A stretch of DNA of 64,000 nt from Thiodiazotropha sp050291245 (GTDB lineage: Bacteria; Pseudomonadota; Gammaproteobacteria; Chromatiales; Chromatiaceae). The DNA is taken from positions 1 to 64,000 of the forward strand of contig JBNKJP010000058.1 in the NCBI GenBank assembly GCA_050291245.1. The letters are read 5' to 3'. The notes below the pieces were generated by a model. The model did no database searches, was not told where the DNA came from, and saw only the letters and a program-made list of their open reading frames with translations. The position numbers and the translations under genes are program-made. Below, in pieces: positions 35,676 through 45,282 of the stretch (position 1 is the stretch's first letter; each line of letters starts with the position of its first letter).

Positions 35676-36206
35676 CTATCTCGCACCGCCCACTTCTATG
35701 AGTTTCCATCTTACCCGCATATCTCGATACCCAAGGTATAGCGCACTCGCCACAATCCCCATTTCGACCGCAAATGCCCAGTTGAACAGGATATTCATCC
35801 ACCAGCGCTCATATCCCATGTCTGATGTATACAAGGTAAATGACTCATCAACAAAAGGTGCGAACCACCAGATTTCTCCAGCAATGGTGTCAAGCATCAT
35901 ATGCACAAGACCATTGAGAGAGAATACTAATAAAAACGCCGAAAACCGTGCCCACAAACCGAAGGATCGCAACCCAACAGAAACCAGCAGGAATGACACC
36001 CAAACAATGGGGAGATGGGTCAAATAGGTATGATGGTGCCGATACGCACGGGCAAAAAAATAGGCATACAACAAGTCAAGATCCGGCACGATGGAGCCGA
36101 ACAGTCCGACCAACAGAAACCACTTTAATGCGATATTGTCTGAACCAAGTCGATAATACACAAACCTGGACACAAGATAACCGGCAGGCAGATGACCCAC
36201 GATCAT
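35676..36206 (-). CDS. YdjM/DUF457-type membrane-associated hydrolase-like protein
   Basis: 176 residues, with about four hydrophobic segments. Motifs GHLPAGYLVSR at 4-14, FGSIVPDLDLLY near 36-47, HHHTYLTHLPI near 58-68 and VHMMLDTIAGEIWWF near 101-115 match the family's likely metal-binding His and Asp residues. Proposed as LexA-regulated membrane-bound metal hydrolases in E. coli; true activity unknown. GAGG/GAGGTG lies 5-6 bases before the ATG. Confidence 0.8.
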   Translation of the reverse strand: MIVGHLPAGYLVSRFVYYRLGSDNIALKWFLLVGLFGSIVPDLDLLYAYFFARAYRHHHTYLTHLPIVWVSFLLVSVGLRSFGLWARFSAFLLVFSLNGLVHMMLDTIAGEIWWFAPFVDESFTLYTSDMGYERWWMNILFNWAFAVEMGIVASALYLGYRDMRVRWKLIEVGGAR

Positions 36207-36330
36207 TATTCACCTCGCTTATTCAAATCATGGCTGTATTCAACAATCACTATTCAAGCCACCTGCCTACCAAAATCGGAGTGGCGCATGACCACTCCAA
36301 CGCAGTTGGATTCAGCGTTCGGTTACCTGA

Positions 36331-37710
36331 TTAAGCGATGCCTGCCTCATCCGCGGTTTTCCTTACCGCCAGTCTCGCAGTCAAATTATCCGTAACCTCA
36401 TACCAGTCGAGACGTCGCGTCACTACCATTACCAGACTAAGGACACCAAAGATCAACAGGGAACCCATCAGTAGCGAGCTGTCCTCCGCACTCAGAATGC
36501 CGTAGAGAGTGCCATATAACAGCAACAGCTCGGCGGTCAGTAATCCGCCATGTTTCACGGAATTAAAAACACTGCTGACATAGAAACCGATCAATAAAGT
36601 AGATGCGAGACTGGCTGTTCCATAGGCAAAGACAAAGGCCATATGTTCGGACAGGGAGATCAGCAGTAGATAAAACACGCTCAATCCCAATCCTACCAAT
36701 AGATACTGCATCGGATGCATGCGCAAGCCTTTCATCACTTCGTAAAGAAAGAAGCTGACGAAGGTCAAACCTATAAACATCAACGCATATTTAACAGAAC
36801 GTTCACTCTGCTGATAGATGTCAACGGAGTTGAATAGTTTGACACCGAAACTCTCCTGAGCCAGTACGGAGCAGTCGCCCTCCTGACAGTTCTCGAGATA
36901 CCCGGGCACGGCGCTGGAAAATGACGAGAGATTCCAATTGGCGTGAAAGCCATCGTGGTCAATCTCGCGACTCGACGGCAGATAACGACCAACAAAACTG
37001 GGATCGGGCCAGCCGGCCTTTATACTGATGCGGGTACTCTTACCCATGGGTGCGAAAGAGAGCATCTCCATGCCATTCAAATGCAGATCGAAACTGAATT
37101 CCGCCAGACCGTCCTGGGCCGGCACCCGGCCCAGGTTTGCATGCATACCGTTGCGAATCCCATCCACCAGCGTATCCGGTTTGAATTGGAGAGTTTGGTT
37201 GCGCCACTTCAGCACCGGTTGCACTTCAACCCCTCGGGTGTCACTGATCGAGACCGAAAGCACCGCCTCCTGCCACTCGATCTGATGCTCGGTCCTGGCG
37301 GCGACCTCGTCAATTCCGGACAGATCAAAGCTGCCAGTCACGGCAAGACGGCTGCGATACACAGGCACCTCATAGATACCCCGTTTACGGGTCTCGGTAG
37401 CCACCTCACCATCCACGATCAGCCCTTCCGGGGCAATCAGCAAACGCCGCTGGAGTACTCGTTCCTCCTCTTCATAGCGTTCCGTCTCCTTATTCCATTG
37501 CCTGACCGTGAATCGCTCTTTATAGGGCACCACCAGCAGCGGGCCGAGCACTTGCTGCTCACCGGTCCAGCTTTGCGCAATGCTGTAGCGGGCCTCGTCC
37601 CGGTAGGAACTGCGTTCCTTGACCACGTCTTCGATCATCATCAAGGGGATCATCAGCAGGATGCTCAGTAGAACAATCACCACAACCTTCTTAACCAATG
37701 GATGTTTCAT
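36331..37710 (-). CDS. creD: Inner membrane protein CreD
   Basis: 459 residues (second of two adjacent ATGs, chosen for AAGGAG spacing). N-terminal helix (about 7-27), a large periplasmic domain beginning ERSSYRDEARYSIAQSWTGEQ-type sequence with VLGPLLVVPY, then five to six C-terminal helices. Matches CreD, an envelope-integrity protein of the CreBC regulon, which affects beta-lactam and colicin tolerance in enterobacteria. It is 95 bases downstream of creC on the same strand, as in E. coli. No cre tag (direct TTCAC repeats) seen in the gap. Confidence 0.93.
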   Translation of the reverse strand: MKHPLVKKVVVIVLLSILLMIPLMMIEDVVKERSSYRDEARYSIAQSWTGEQQVLGPLLVVPYKERFTVRQWNKETERYEEEERVLQRRLLIAPEGLIVDGEVATETRKRGIYEVPVYRSRLAVTGSFDLSGIDEVAARTEHQIEWQEAVLSVSISDTRGVEVQPVLKWRNQTLQFKPDTLVDGIRNGMHANLGRVPAQDGLAEFSFDLHLNGMEMLSFAPMGKSTRISIKAGWPDPSFVGRYLPSSREIDHDGFHANWNLSSFSSAVPGYLENCQEGDCSVLAQESFGVKLFNSVDIYQQSERSVKYALMFIGLTFVSFFLYEVMKGLRMHPMQYLLVGLGLSVFYLLLISLSEHMAFVFAYGTASLASTLLIGFYVSSVFNSVKHGGLLTAELLLLYGTLYGILSAEDSSLLMGSLLIFGVLSLVMVVTRRLDWYEVTDNLTARLAVRKTADEAGIA

Positions 37711-37804
37711 CATCGTCTCCTTTTGAATCTTAGGGAGACTCTACACGGGGATTATGTGGCGTTGATGTGGGGAGTGTGTGCGAGCCGGTTTGGCAGCAGG
37801 TCAA

Positions 37805-39256
37805 TTAGAATTCGGATGGGGTCAGAGGAGGTTTCACGGGTATCGACAGGCTGGCAATGACACCCCCCTCGGGATGATTCTCCAGGTGGATCCGCCCGCC
37901 ATGCAGGTGCGCGACCTCTTGCACAAAGCTGAGACCCAGACCGCTGCTACGGGCACCCCCGTTAGGTCTCGGCAGAGAATAGAAGCGCTCGTAGATTCTT
38001 TCCAGGGCATAATCCGGCACACCAGGGCCTTGATCCCGAACATGAAATTCCCACTGCCCATTTGCCGCATGGCTGTCGATCTGAATCGTCCCGCCAGAGG
38101 GACTAAAATCGATAGCGTTGTCGATCAGGTTGCCCAGGGCCTGCTGCAAAAGAAAGCGCTCGGCGACCGGCTTGGCCCGCTGCTCCAATTCACACTCGAA
38201 GCGGATCTCTTCCCGATCCACGCGCCAACGCCGCTCTTCACATAGGGTCTCGACCAAACCAACCGTATCCACAGGCTGCGGATCGATCAATCCCTGACGC
38301 TTTTCCAACGCAGCCAGGCGCAGCAGCTGTTCTACCACTTGGCGAAGACGCTCCGCCTCGGCTCTTATATTGGCGATAAAGCGCTGGCGATCGGCCAACG
38401 GCATCTCTTCATCGAGCAGTTCGGCGGTACCCTGAATCGCCGCCAGGGGACTCTTCAATTCATGAGTCAGACTGTGCAGGTAGTGCTCCACATAGTCCTT
38501 GCCTTCCAGTTCCCGGCGCATCGCCTCCATCGCCTCGGCCAACTGCGCCAGTTCACCCTCACGCAGATGCGGCACCTTGGGCCGCCCGCCCTCGCGCACC
38601 TGCTGCGCATAGGCGGTAAGCCGGCGTATCGAGGTGGTAAGCCAGTAGGTAATGAGCAGTCCCAGAGCCAGGGCCGCCAGGATGATCAAAACCCCCTTCT
38701 CTTCGATATTATTCACGACCCTTTCCACAAACGGCTGTACCGCAACGCTGGGTTTACCCACGGTTACCACACCGATGAGTCGGCCATCCCGCAGTATCGG
38801 TGCCGCTACATACATGATGCTGCTGAACTCGTCTTCGGCCACCTCCCGGGTGGTGCGCGCCCCGTACTCACCGCGCAGGGTGAGGTAGACATCGTTCCAT
38901 TGGGAGTAGTCCTTACCCAGATCCTGCCCCAGGGAGTGATAGCGCACGATGCCTTGGGCATCGGTGACATAGACGATCAGATTGGGATCACGCTTCTTCA
39001 GAAACCAGATGCGCGCATCGAGACGTCGCTGGGCAAAAGCCCGCATGGCGCTTTCGAAACGACCGCTTTGCAGAGCGTCCTGATCCATTTCATCGGCGAC
39101 CAGTTCCGCCACCAGGTTGGCGGTGTCCACCAGCACCTCTTCCAGTGACTGACGCATCCCGGGAACCAGCTCCGCCGAGAAACTGCGCATTACGAACCAA
39201 ATAGCGAACCCGAGGAGTAAGAAATAGGCAAGAAAGATGCGAACGCTAAGATTCAC
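37805..39256 (-). CDS. creC: Sensor histidine kinase CreC
   Basis: 483 residues from the GTG at 39256 (VNLSVRIFLAYFLLLGFAIWFV, like CreC). Two helices (about 5-25 and 188-210) enclose a PDC/sCACHE-like periplasmic sensor, then HAMP, HisKA with HSLTHELKSPLAAIQ near 270, and HATPase boxes N (LIDNAIDFSP), G1 (RDQGPGVPD) and G2 (SSGLGLSFV). It overlaps creB by 11 bases. Phosphorylates CreB. The longer frame to 39394 runs inside creB and is not used. Confidence 0.93.
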   Translation of the reverse strand: MNLSVRIFLAYFLLLGFAIWFVMRSFSAELVPGMRQSLEEVLVDTANLVAELVADEMDQDALQSGRFESAMRAFAQRRLDARIWFLKKRDPNLIVYVTDAQGIVRYHSLGQDLGKDYSQWNDVYLTLRGEYGARTTREVAEDEFSSIMYVAAPILRDGRLIGVVTVGKPSVAVQPFVERVVNNIEEKGVLIILAALALGLLITYWLTTSIRRLTAYAQQVREGGRPKVPHLREGELAQLAEAMEAMRRELEGKDYVEHYLHSLTHELKSPLAAIQGTAELLDEEMPLADRQRFIANIRAEAERLRQVVEQLLRLAALEKRQGLIDPQPVDTVGLVETLCEERRWRVDREEIRFECELEQRAKPVAERFLLQQALGNLIDNAIDFSPSGGTIQIDSHAANGQWEFHVRDQGPGVPDYALERIYERFYSLPRPNGGARSSGLGLSFVQEVAHLHGGRIHLENHPEGGVIASLSIPVKPPLTPSEF

Positions 39257-39950
39257 GAACGCTACCACTGATACTGTAACCCATGCCGCGATGGGTCTGG
39301 ATGGGATTGTCGTCCCCGCATACCTCACGCAGTTTGGCGCGCAGGGTCTTGATGTGGGTATCCACGGCACGTTCCAGGCTGTCACCCGGGTCATTCCAGA
39401 CCTGCTCCATGATCTGATTTCGGGTGTAAATGCATTCCGGGTGTCTCAGCAGGGTTCGCAACACCTCATACTCATAGCGGGTCAGATCGAGCCAGACCTG
39501 ATGATAGCGAATACGGCAACGCCCCAAGTCAACCTCGAAAAGGGTCTGTTGCACAGGCTCCGCAGCCCTGGTTGATCGGCCCCGTTTGAGGATCGCCTTG
39601 ACCCGCGCGGTCAACTCCCGGGGACTGAAGGGCTTGCCCATGTAGTCGTCGCCACCGATCTCAAGCCCGACGATGCGGTCCACCTCTTCGTTGCGAGCGG
39701 TGAGAAAGATAATGGGAATCTCCGAAAAGCGCCGGATCTCCTTACAGAACTCAAAGCCGTTACCGTCAGGGAGGCCCACATCCAGGATTAACAAGGCAGT
39801 CTGCGGATGCTGGCGTAGCCATGCGACACCCTCCCTTCCGAGACGATGCCACTCTGAGCCGAACCCTTCGCTTTTCAAGGCATACAGCACCATGTCCGCA
39901 ATTGCGGACTCGTCTTCGATCAGCAACACAACCGGCAATGGATTACTCAC
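39246..39950 (-). CDS. creB: Response regulator CreB (OmpR family)
   Basis: 234 residues from the GTG at 39950, which has GGGAG 5 bases upstream; an earlier in-frame GTG at 39980 lacks one. Receiver domain with acidic pocket EDE near 12-14, phospho-acceptor Asp57 in LLILDVGLPDG, and conserved Lys in MGKPFSPREL; then a winged-helix DNA-binding domain (LTRYEYEVLRTLLRHPECIYTR, ending VRGMGYSI-like RGMGYSI). First gene of creB-creC-creD; no creA is adjacent. Confidence 0.93.
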   Translation of the reverse strand: MSNPLPVVLLIEDESAIADMVLYALKSEGFGSEWHRLGREGVAWLRQHPQTALLILDVGLPDGNGFEFCKEIRRFSEIPIIFLTARNEEVDRIVGLEIGGDDYMGKPFSPRELTARVKAILKRGRSTRAAEPVQQTLFEVDLGRCRIRYHQVWLDLTRYEYEVLRTLLRHPECIYTRNQIMEQVWNDPGDSLERAVDTHIKTLRAKLREVCGDDNPIQTHRGMGYSISGSVRES

Positions 39951-40486
39951 ATTTCTCCCAAGTGGTTTGATTACACTCACAAGGCCAATCGCTCTATTGA
40001 GCGGAAAAATTGTCCATCACTGAAACCTTACCAACCTATCGGTTTTTAGGACAGGCAATAAAATACTACATATTCTATCAATCCTCTGGATTTATCAAAA
40101 GAAGCCTTATGGGGCATACCGCATCTGCTTCGCGACTATTCCAGATATCTCAGGTTGACTGAAAGTCGAAGGCATATCAGATCAAAGCGAAAGCTTCCCT
40201 GCACCTCCTGCAATAACCGGAACCGGCTCATTGCCGGCATTGGTGTGTTGTCTGTGGTCATTGATCTTACGAATGACCACACATACCTTTTGTAACCAAT
40301 ATGTAACCTGCTCCATTCTAAGTTCTATGCCACCAGGGGGGATTTTTCTTGCACCCACGATCACCATTACAGGATCCTGGTTGCACCGCAATCAAGTGCA
40401 AGACCAATTCCAGACGCGCAGTAATCGTTTTATATATCCGCACGTTAACACTGGCATCAAATAGGCATTCGAAAGGAGATTCAATC
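39951..40486. other. Intergenic region between creB and the papain-like protein
   Basis: AT-rich. Holds a perfect 9-bp hairpin GTGGTCATT/AATGACCAC at 40254-40262 and 40272-40280. No T-run follows, so it may be a regulatory structure rather than a terminator. The frame of the next gene is open upstream to 40349 but the AAAGGAG box marks 40487 as the start. Confidence 0.45.
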
Positions 40487-42037
40487 ATGACAACGAAATA
40501 CACAAATCCACAATTCATCCCCAGTGAAAATGGATTTAAATTTAGTAATACATTTGACAACGCACTCTATTTCGGACCTTTCGATTGGTCCATTCGTACA
40601 TCCGGCCGTTGCGGCGGAATGTCATATTCCGCTCTTGACTATTTCCACTCACACAAGAGCATACCTGAAATAACAGAAACACCACCCGATGGCGATTACA
40701 TTGGAGACTATATACTACAACGACAGTTTCATACATTTAGCAGTGTTGCCGATGAGTTTATTACCGGAACATTCGCACCAGGTGGCGGCGACATGTTTTA
40801 TCAAAGATGCCATCCATCAGGCGGCGTAGACTTTAATACATTCAAAAAAAGCATTGACCAGAACAAGCCCTGCAATCTGGGTCTATTTTCTGCTCAAGGA
40901 GGATTGCAAAACATTGGGAACTGCCATCAGGTACTGGGGATTGGTTATACAAAACACACGCAACCAGAACAGTCTCTCATTCACATTTACGACCCTAACA
41001 AACCCGGAAAGGAAATGGTACTGCGACTCAATTCAAGCAAAAAAACATGGGAGGAGTATTATTTTGACCCCTCCGAAAAACAACTTGGTTCTCATTATAA
41101 ATCCTGGAAGGCGTGGTTTGCAGACACCGGATACCATCAACACAATGTACCATCGGACATCCCAGATCGCATCACAGACCTTTCAGGAAAAGATTTGACT
41201 CACTGGAACCCACCAACTGAAATGTTAAGAAATTACCGTTTTGTCAGCTCTCGCTTTTCAGGAAATAACGCTCTAAATAGCTGTGACTTTAAAGGTGTCA
41301 TCGCAAGAAATTCACTTTTTGACAGAACATCAGCAGTCAAGTCAAGTTTTCTAGAAGCCGACCTATCCGGCACTAACTTCATTAATGCCAACCTTCGAGG
41401 CTCTACGTTCACTCACGCGATACTCTACAAAGCCAATTTCGAAAGAACCGACTTAAGTGATACTGATTTCGCTTATTGCCAAGGATATTCCGGAGCAAGC
41501 AGCACCTCAAAGTTGAATTTTTCAAATGCAAAATTCAATAATTCAAACCTAACACATGCGCAAATGAATGCGAGCAACTTTTCCTACTCTTCGATGGCCA
41601 ATTCTAAATTCAGGTCCGCCAGGATGAGAGACAGTAAATTTCTGTTTTCCGCGTTAAACAATGTCAACTTTAGCGGCACTAATAATACAGACAAAACAGA
41701 CATGTACAGCTGCGATTTTAGAAATGCCTCATTTAAGAATTGCAAACTCGAAAATACAAATCTGTCACGATCCGACCTTTCTAACGTACCCATTTCCGGA
41801 TGTTCTTTTAACAGCGCGGAATGCAGCAGAACAAAATTTGTCAACAGCGCCATTGAAAACACCTCCATGACAGACGCGGATGTTAGTTACGCTGATTTCT
41901 CTGGGGCAGCACTAAATAAGGTCGATCTTTCTAATGTGAACTTTGACGGATCAAAATGGCGGGGAGCTTCACTGAAAAGCTGCAGAATGGGCCCACAGAT
42001 GATGAGCTATATTCTTTCTCACGGTGGAAGATTCTAA
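40487..42037 (+). CDS. Papain-like domain plus pentapeptide-repeat protein
   Basis: 516 residues. N-terminal part (1-220) has the layout of a cysteine-peptidase-like fold: FDWSIRTSGRCGGMSYSALD with Cys42, GNCHQVLGIGY with His147, and IYDPNKPG with Asp169/Asn171. From about 240 to the end runs a right-handed pentapeptide-repeat helix (A(D/N)LXX: FLEADLSGTNFINANLRGST, KANFERTDLSDTDF, NLSRSDLSNVPISGC). No signal peptide. AAAGGAG is 8 bases upstream. AT-rich, alone, so likely acquired. Protease activity is inferred only from the triad-like spacing. Confidence 0.7.
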   Translation: MTTKYTNPQFIPSENGFKFSNTFDNALYFGPFDWSIRTSGRCGGMSYSALDYFHSHKSIPEITETPPDGDYIGDYILQRQFHTFSSVADEFITGTFAPGGGDMFYQRCHPSGGVDFNTFKKSIDQNKPCNLGLFSAQGGLQNIGNCHQVLGIGYTKHTQPEQSLIHIYDPNKPGKEMVLRLNSSKKTWEEYYFDPSEKQLGSHYKSWKAWFADTGYHQHNVPSDIPDRITDLSGKDLTHWNPPTEMLRNYRFVSSRFSGNNALNSCDFKGVIARNSLFDRTSAVKSSFLEADLSGTNFINANLRGSTFTHAILYKANFERTDLSDTDFAYCQGYSGASSTSKLNFSNAKFNNSNLTHAQMNASNFSYSSMANSKFRSARMRDSKFLFSALNNVNFSGTNNTDKTDMYSCDFRNASFKNCKLENTNLSRSDLSNVPISGCSFNSAECSRTKFVNSAIENTSMTDADVSYADFSGAALNKVDLSNVNFDGSKWRGASLKSCRMGPQMMSYILSHGGRF

Positions 42038-42384
42038 TCACACCAAAACACATATCTCAGCCGGAGCCCTCAACTATTAACCCGACACCTGAGTAGTTTA
42101 GACTCCGCCGTCGCGTATCTGTCCGCAGCAAAACCACGAACTCAGACAGATACGCGACGATCTATCGCTTGCCCTATATTCGCAGTAAGCTGCACTGCCT
42201 CGATCAGAAACATGCCAGGCAATGGCCCTTTCCACCTGTCAGTACTTGATCAAAATCAGACCAGATTTCCCTGATGATCGTATTTGACTAAAAGGCAATC
42301 CGATATGCCATAACTCTTTATTATCCTCAATTCCACCAACATAGAGATTCTTCATGTCATCGATGGCAAACACATTGACCTCTG
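42038..42384. other. Intergenic region with a 15-bp inverted repeat
   Basis: CGTCGCGTATCTGTC (42109-42123) and its exact inverse (42145-42159) form a 15-bp stem with a 21-base loop, between convergent genes. No T-run. Otherwise no gene or repeat seen. Confidence 0.6.
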
Positions 42385-43566
42385 TTAAAGTTCAATTTCG
42401 ACTGAATTCGCCGCAAGACTAGCCTTTCTACGGGCTTCTTCAATATCCCCACCACGCGCCAACACCACCCCCATCCGTCTTTTCCCTCTCACTTCCGGTT
42501 TACCGAACAGGCGCAACTGGGTATCCGGCATCTCGAGGGCCTTTTCCAGTTGACTGAAGCGCAGGCTGGATGAATCCCCCTCGACCAGAATCACCGCGGA
42601 AGCTGAAGAACCATGCTGCACGATATTGGGAATCGGCAGACCCAGGATGGCCCGGGCATGCAGGGCGAACTGGGAGAGATCCTGGGAGATCATGGTCACC
42701 ATACCTGTGTCGTGGGGACGGGGTGAGACTTCGCTGAAATAAACCTCATCGCCCTTGATGAACAGCTCAACACCGAAGATGCCCCGTCCGCCCAGGGCGT
42801 CGGTCACCTGCCGGGCGATCTCCCGCGCCTGCAGCAAGGCCACTTCGCTCATGGGTTGGGGCTGCCAGGACTCCTGATAATCCCCATGCTCCTGTCGATG
42901 TCCGATGGGCTGGCAGAAGGCGGTCCCCTGTTCGTGGCGAACGGTCAGCTGGGTGATTTCATAGTCAAAATCGACAAAACCTTCAACGATCACACGGCCC
43001 GCGCCGGCACGCCCGCCCTCCTGGGCATAGCACCAGCTGTTGTCGATATCCGCGGGGCTTTTGATCGTGCTCTGGCCCTTACCCGAGGAACTCATGATCG
43101 GCTTGACCACACAGGGGATACCAATCTCGGCCACCGCTTGTTCGAAATCCTCACGGTTGTCGACGAAACGGTAGGGCGACGTAGGCAGTCCCAATTCCTC
43201 GGCGGCGAGTCGCCGGATACCTTCCCGGTTCATGGTAAGCCGTGCGGCGTTCGCGGTGGGAATCACTGTAAATCCTTCCTGCTCCAGCGCCACCAGGGTA
43301 TCGGTGGAGATCGCTTCGATCTCCGGTACGATGTAATCAGGACGCTCCAGCTCGATCACCCGTCGCAACGCTTCACCATCGAGCATGGAAAAGGTGTAGG
43401 AGCGGTCGGCCACCTGCATCGCCGGAGCGTGCTCGTAGCGGTCACAGGCGATCACCTCACAACCGAATCGCTGCAACTCGATGACCACCTCCTTTCCCAA
43501 TTCACCGGAGCCACATAACAGAACCTTGGTAGCGGAAGGGGAGAAAGGGGTACCCAGCGTCGTCAT
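42385..43566 (-). CDS. purT: Formate-dependent phosphoribosylglycinamide formyltransferase (PurT)
   Basis: 393 residues (E. coli 392). ATP-grasp enzyme that makes formyl-GAR from GAR, formate and ATP in purine synthesis. Features: LLCGSGELGKEVVIELQRFG at 16-35, VPEIEAI, VVKPIMSSSGKGQS (nucleotide-binding Lys), GRVIVEGFVDFDYEI, FGVELFIKGDEVYFSEVSPRPHDTG. Start at 43566 (MTTLGTPFS) with AAGGA nearby; the open frame back to 43806 is not coding. Single gene. Confidence 0.96.
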   Translation of the reverse strand: MTTLGTPFSPSATKVLLCGSGELGKEVVIELQRFGCEVIACDRYEHAPAMQVADRSYTFSMLDGEALRRVIELERPDYIVPEIEAISTDTLVALEQEGFTVIPTANAARLTMNREGIRRLAAEELGLPTSPYRFVDNREDFEQAVAEIGIPCVVKPIMSSSGKGQSTIKSPADIDNSWCYAQEGGRAGAGRVIVEGFVDFDYEITQLTVRHEQGTAFCQPIGHRQEHGDYQESWQPQPMSEVALLQAREIARQVTDALGGRGIFGVELFIKGDEVYFSEVSPRPHDTGMVTMISQDLSQFALHARAILGLPIPNIVQHGSSASAVILVEGDSSSLRFSQLEKALEMPDTQLRLFGKPEVRGKRRMGVVLARGGDIEEARRKASLAANSVEIEL

Positions 43567-43669
43567 GTGTCGGTCCTTATTTGTTGCGAATGGTGGTATG
43601 CAATGTGTCGGCATCTTAACCCGTGTGCGCCATCCAGAACAGCCACGAACCGCTAACCCATTTCCCGGG

Positions 43670-44833
43670 CTACCCGTTTTTACTATTAACCCACTTGAGG
43701 ATTTCACCTTTGACGCCAATGCTGCGCGCACGTCCCCTATTCTTCGCCATGTACATCCGATGATCGGCCAATTCGACCTGAGATTTCCAATCATCGATCT
43801 CATCAAAGCGGATTTCTGAAATCCCGATACTGGCGGTCACGGGTTCGCCATCCGGACGTCGACCGACACCGATCTGCATGATCCGCCGTACCACATCATT
43901 CGCCACTTCCGGCCCTGCGGTCGGCAGGACCACGATGAACTCTTCCCCGCCCCAACGGATCACGCTGTCACCTTTGCGCAATGTCTTGCAAAGCATCTGC
44001 GCCACGGTTTTCAAGGTGGCGTCACCCTGCTCATGACCGTAGGAATCGTTGATCGACTTGAAATGATCCAGATCCAGGTAGAGCAGAGACAATTCGCTTT
44101 CGTTCATCTGGGCCAGACGGAACTGCAGATCGAGCATTTCAATACCGGCACGCCGACTCAGCGCTCCGGTGAGTACATCGTAGCTGGTGCGGCTGACCTG
44201 AGAGAGCATGTAGCGCAATTGACTCAATGACGAGAACAGGGCAACCCCGAGAATCAGAATCAGCAGCCAGAGCGTGGAAACCGTCTTGAGGATCTCTCCC
44301 TCACCCTGAGGGATGACGACGATCAGGGTCAACAGGAACATGGGCACCGCGTAGGAGATTAATTCACTCAAGGTAAGCGGAAACAGGGTCAGACCCGCCA
44401 CCATGACGAAAGGCAGCAACCCATAGAACCCGGCGACGACCTGTTCGCTACCGCTCAGTGGATAGCCCTGGATCCAGTACTCGGAGATGAGATAGAACAA
44501 GGGTGTTACCGCCAGCATCCCTGTCAACAGCAGTCGCGCATGCATTAGGGAGACCTCATGTCCGGCCCGCCAGGCCAGCAAAGCGAATATTGCTCCTGAG
44601 ATCAGACGAATCCAGATCAACTCGCCCCACAATGCGCTCGGCAGGAACAGCAGATCAATCAGTGACCAGGCAGGCACCAGCACGGCAAAAACCGAGCAGA
44701 AAAAAAACACCCGGCTCTGGATGATGGCCGCACGGTGACGGGAGATGGGCAGACTGTGGTTCCGGGTCGTGAACAGCTCATACAACTGATCACGTGTGTA
44801 AATCCCCAACGATTCATTGATGGATATATACAT
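43670..44833 (-). CDS. Diguanylate cyclase (membrane sensor with GGDEF)
   Basis: 387 residues. Six hydrophobic segments in the first 210 residues form a MASE-like membrane sensor, then a GGDEF domain: DVLTGALSRRAG near 222, DLDHFKSINDSYGHEQGD, and RKGDSVIRWGGEEF, where GGEEF is the active site and RxxD five residues before it the inhibitory site. It makes cyclic di-GMP from two GTP. Weak ribosome site. Located 104 bases upstream of purT on the same strand. Confidence 0.93.
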   Translation of the reverse strand: MYISINESLGIYTRDQLYELFTTRNHSLPISRHRAAIIQSRVFFFCSVFAVLVPAWSLIDLLFLPSALWGELIWIRLISGAIFALLAWRAGHEVSLMHARLLLTGMLAVTPLFYLISEYWIQGYPLSGSEQVVAGFYGLLPFVMVAGLTLFPLTLSELISYAVPMFLLTLIVVIPQGEGEILKTVSTLWLLILILGVALFSSLSQLRYMLSQVSRTSYDVLTGALSRRAGIEMLDLQFRLAQMNESELSLLYLDLDHFKSINDSYGHEQGDATLKTVAQMLCKTLRKGDSVIRWGGEEFIVVLPTAGPEVANDVVRRIMQIGVGRRPDGEPVTASIGISEIRFDEIDDWKSQVELADHRMYMAKNRGRARSIGVKGEILKWVNSKNG

Positions 44834-45282
44834 AGATGTTTGTCATCAGGTTGGTGACGGCCATGCCTTCGCACTACAACATCCTGCCAGGATAATCAGT
44901 TCCCTCCACGAAACATCTTTCCCTCAGCCCATTATATGAGACGGGATTATCACCCAAGCAAGTGATTTCTGGACCTGCTAAAGTATATCTACATGATCCT
45001 GATCAATAACCGCGGCACCCAAACAGTTTATGTCTTGTCGGATTGCGGCCATCATGTACGGCTATTCCAGGGTTCGCGGCATCGGGTTTGCAAAACACGA
45101 CAATCCCGTACTTTGCGCATGGGTATTCGAAGCCACTGCGCATCAAATCATTTGCACCATCGCCAACCCGATACTAAGGTAGCGTTTAATGCAAACCGAC
45201 ACGGTCACGAAGCATACCTATTCCACACGTGTCGGAAGTTTGCACTCAGAAAGGACGCAAACCGGGACTCCGGAGGAACAAC
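44834..45282. other. Divergent intergenic region with a structured leader
   Basis: Separates the diguanylate cyclase from the acyltransferase. The last ~100 bases hold a strong hairpin at 45190-45244. A 170-codon frame (44993-45505) overlaps the acyltransferase out of frame and has no features. Confidence 0.5.
45190..45244 (+). promoter_or_regulatory. Long hairpin in the leader of the acyltransferase gene
   Basis: TGCAAACCGACACG (45190-45203) pairs with CGTGTCG-GAA-GTTTGCA (45228-45244): 14 bp interrupted by a three-base bulge. It ends 38 bases before the GTG start. AAAGGACGCAAACC follows. Possibly a regulatory RNA structure. Confidence 0.45.

Noticed and set aside
45190..45282. c-di-GMP-I riboswitch
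   Set aside because: Has GCAAACC and GACGCAAA strings, but the helices that should separate them do not form in the required order.
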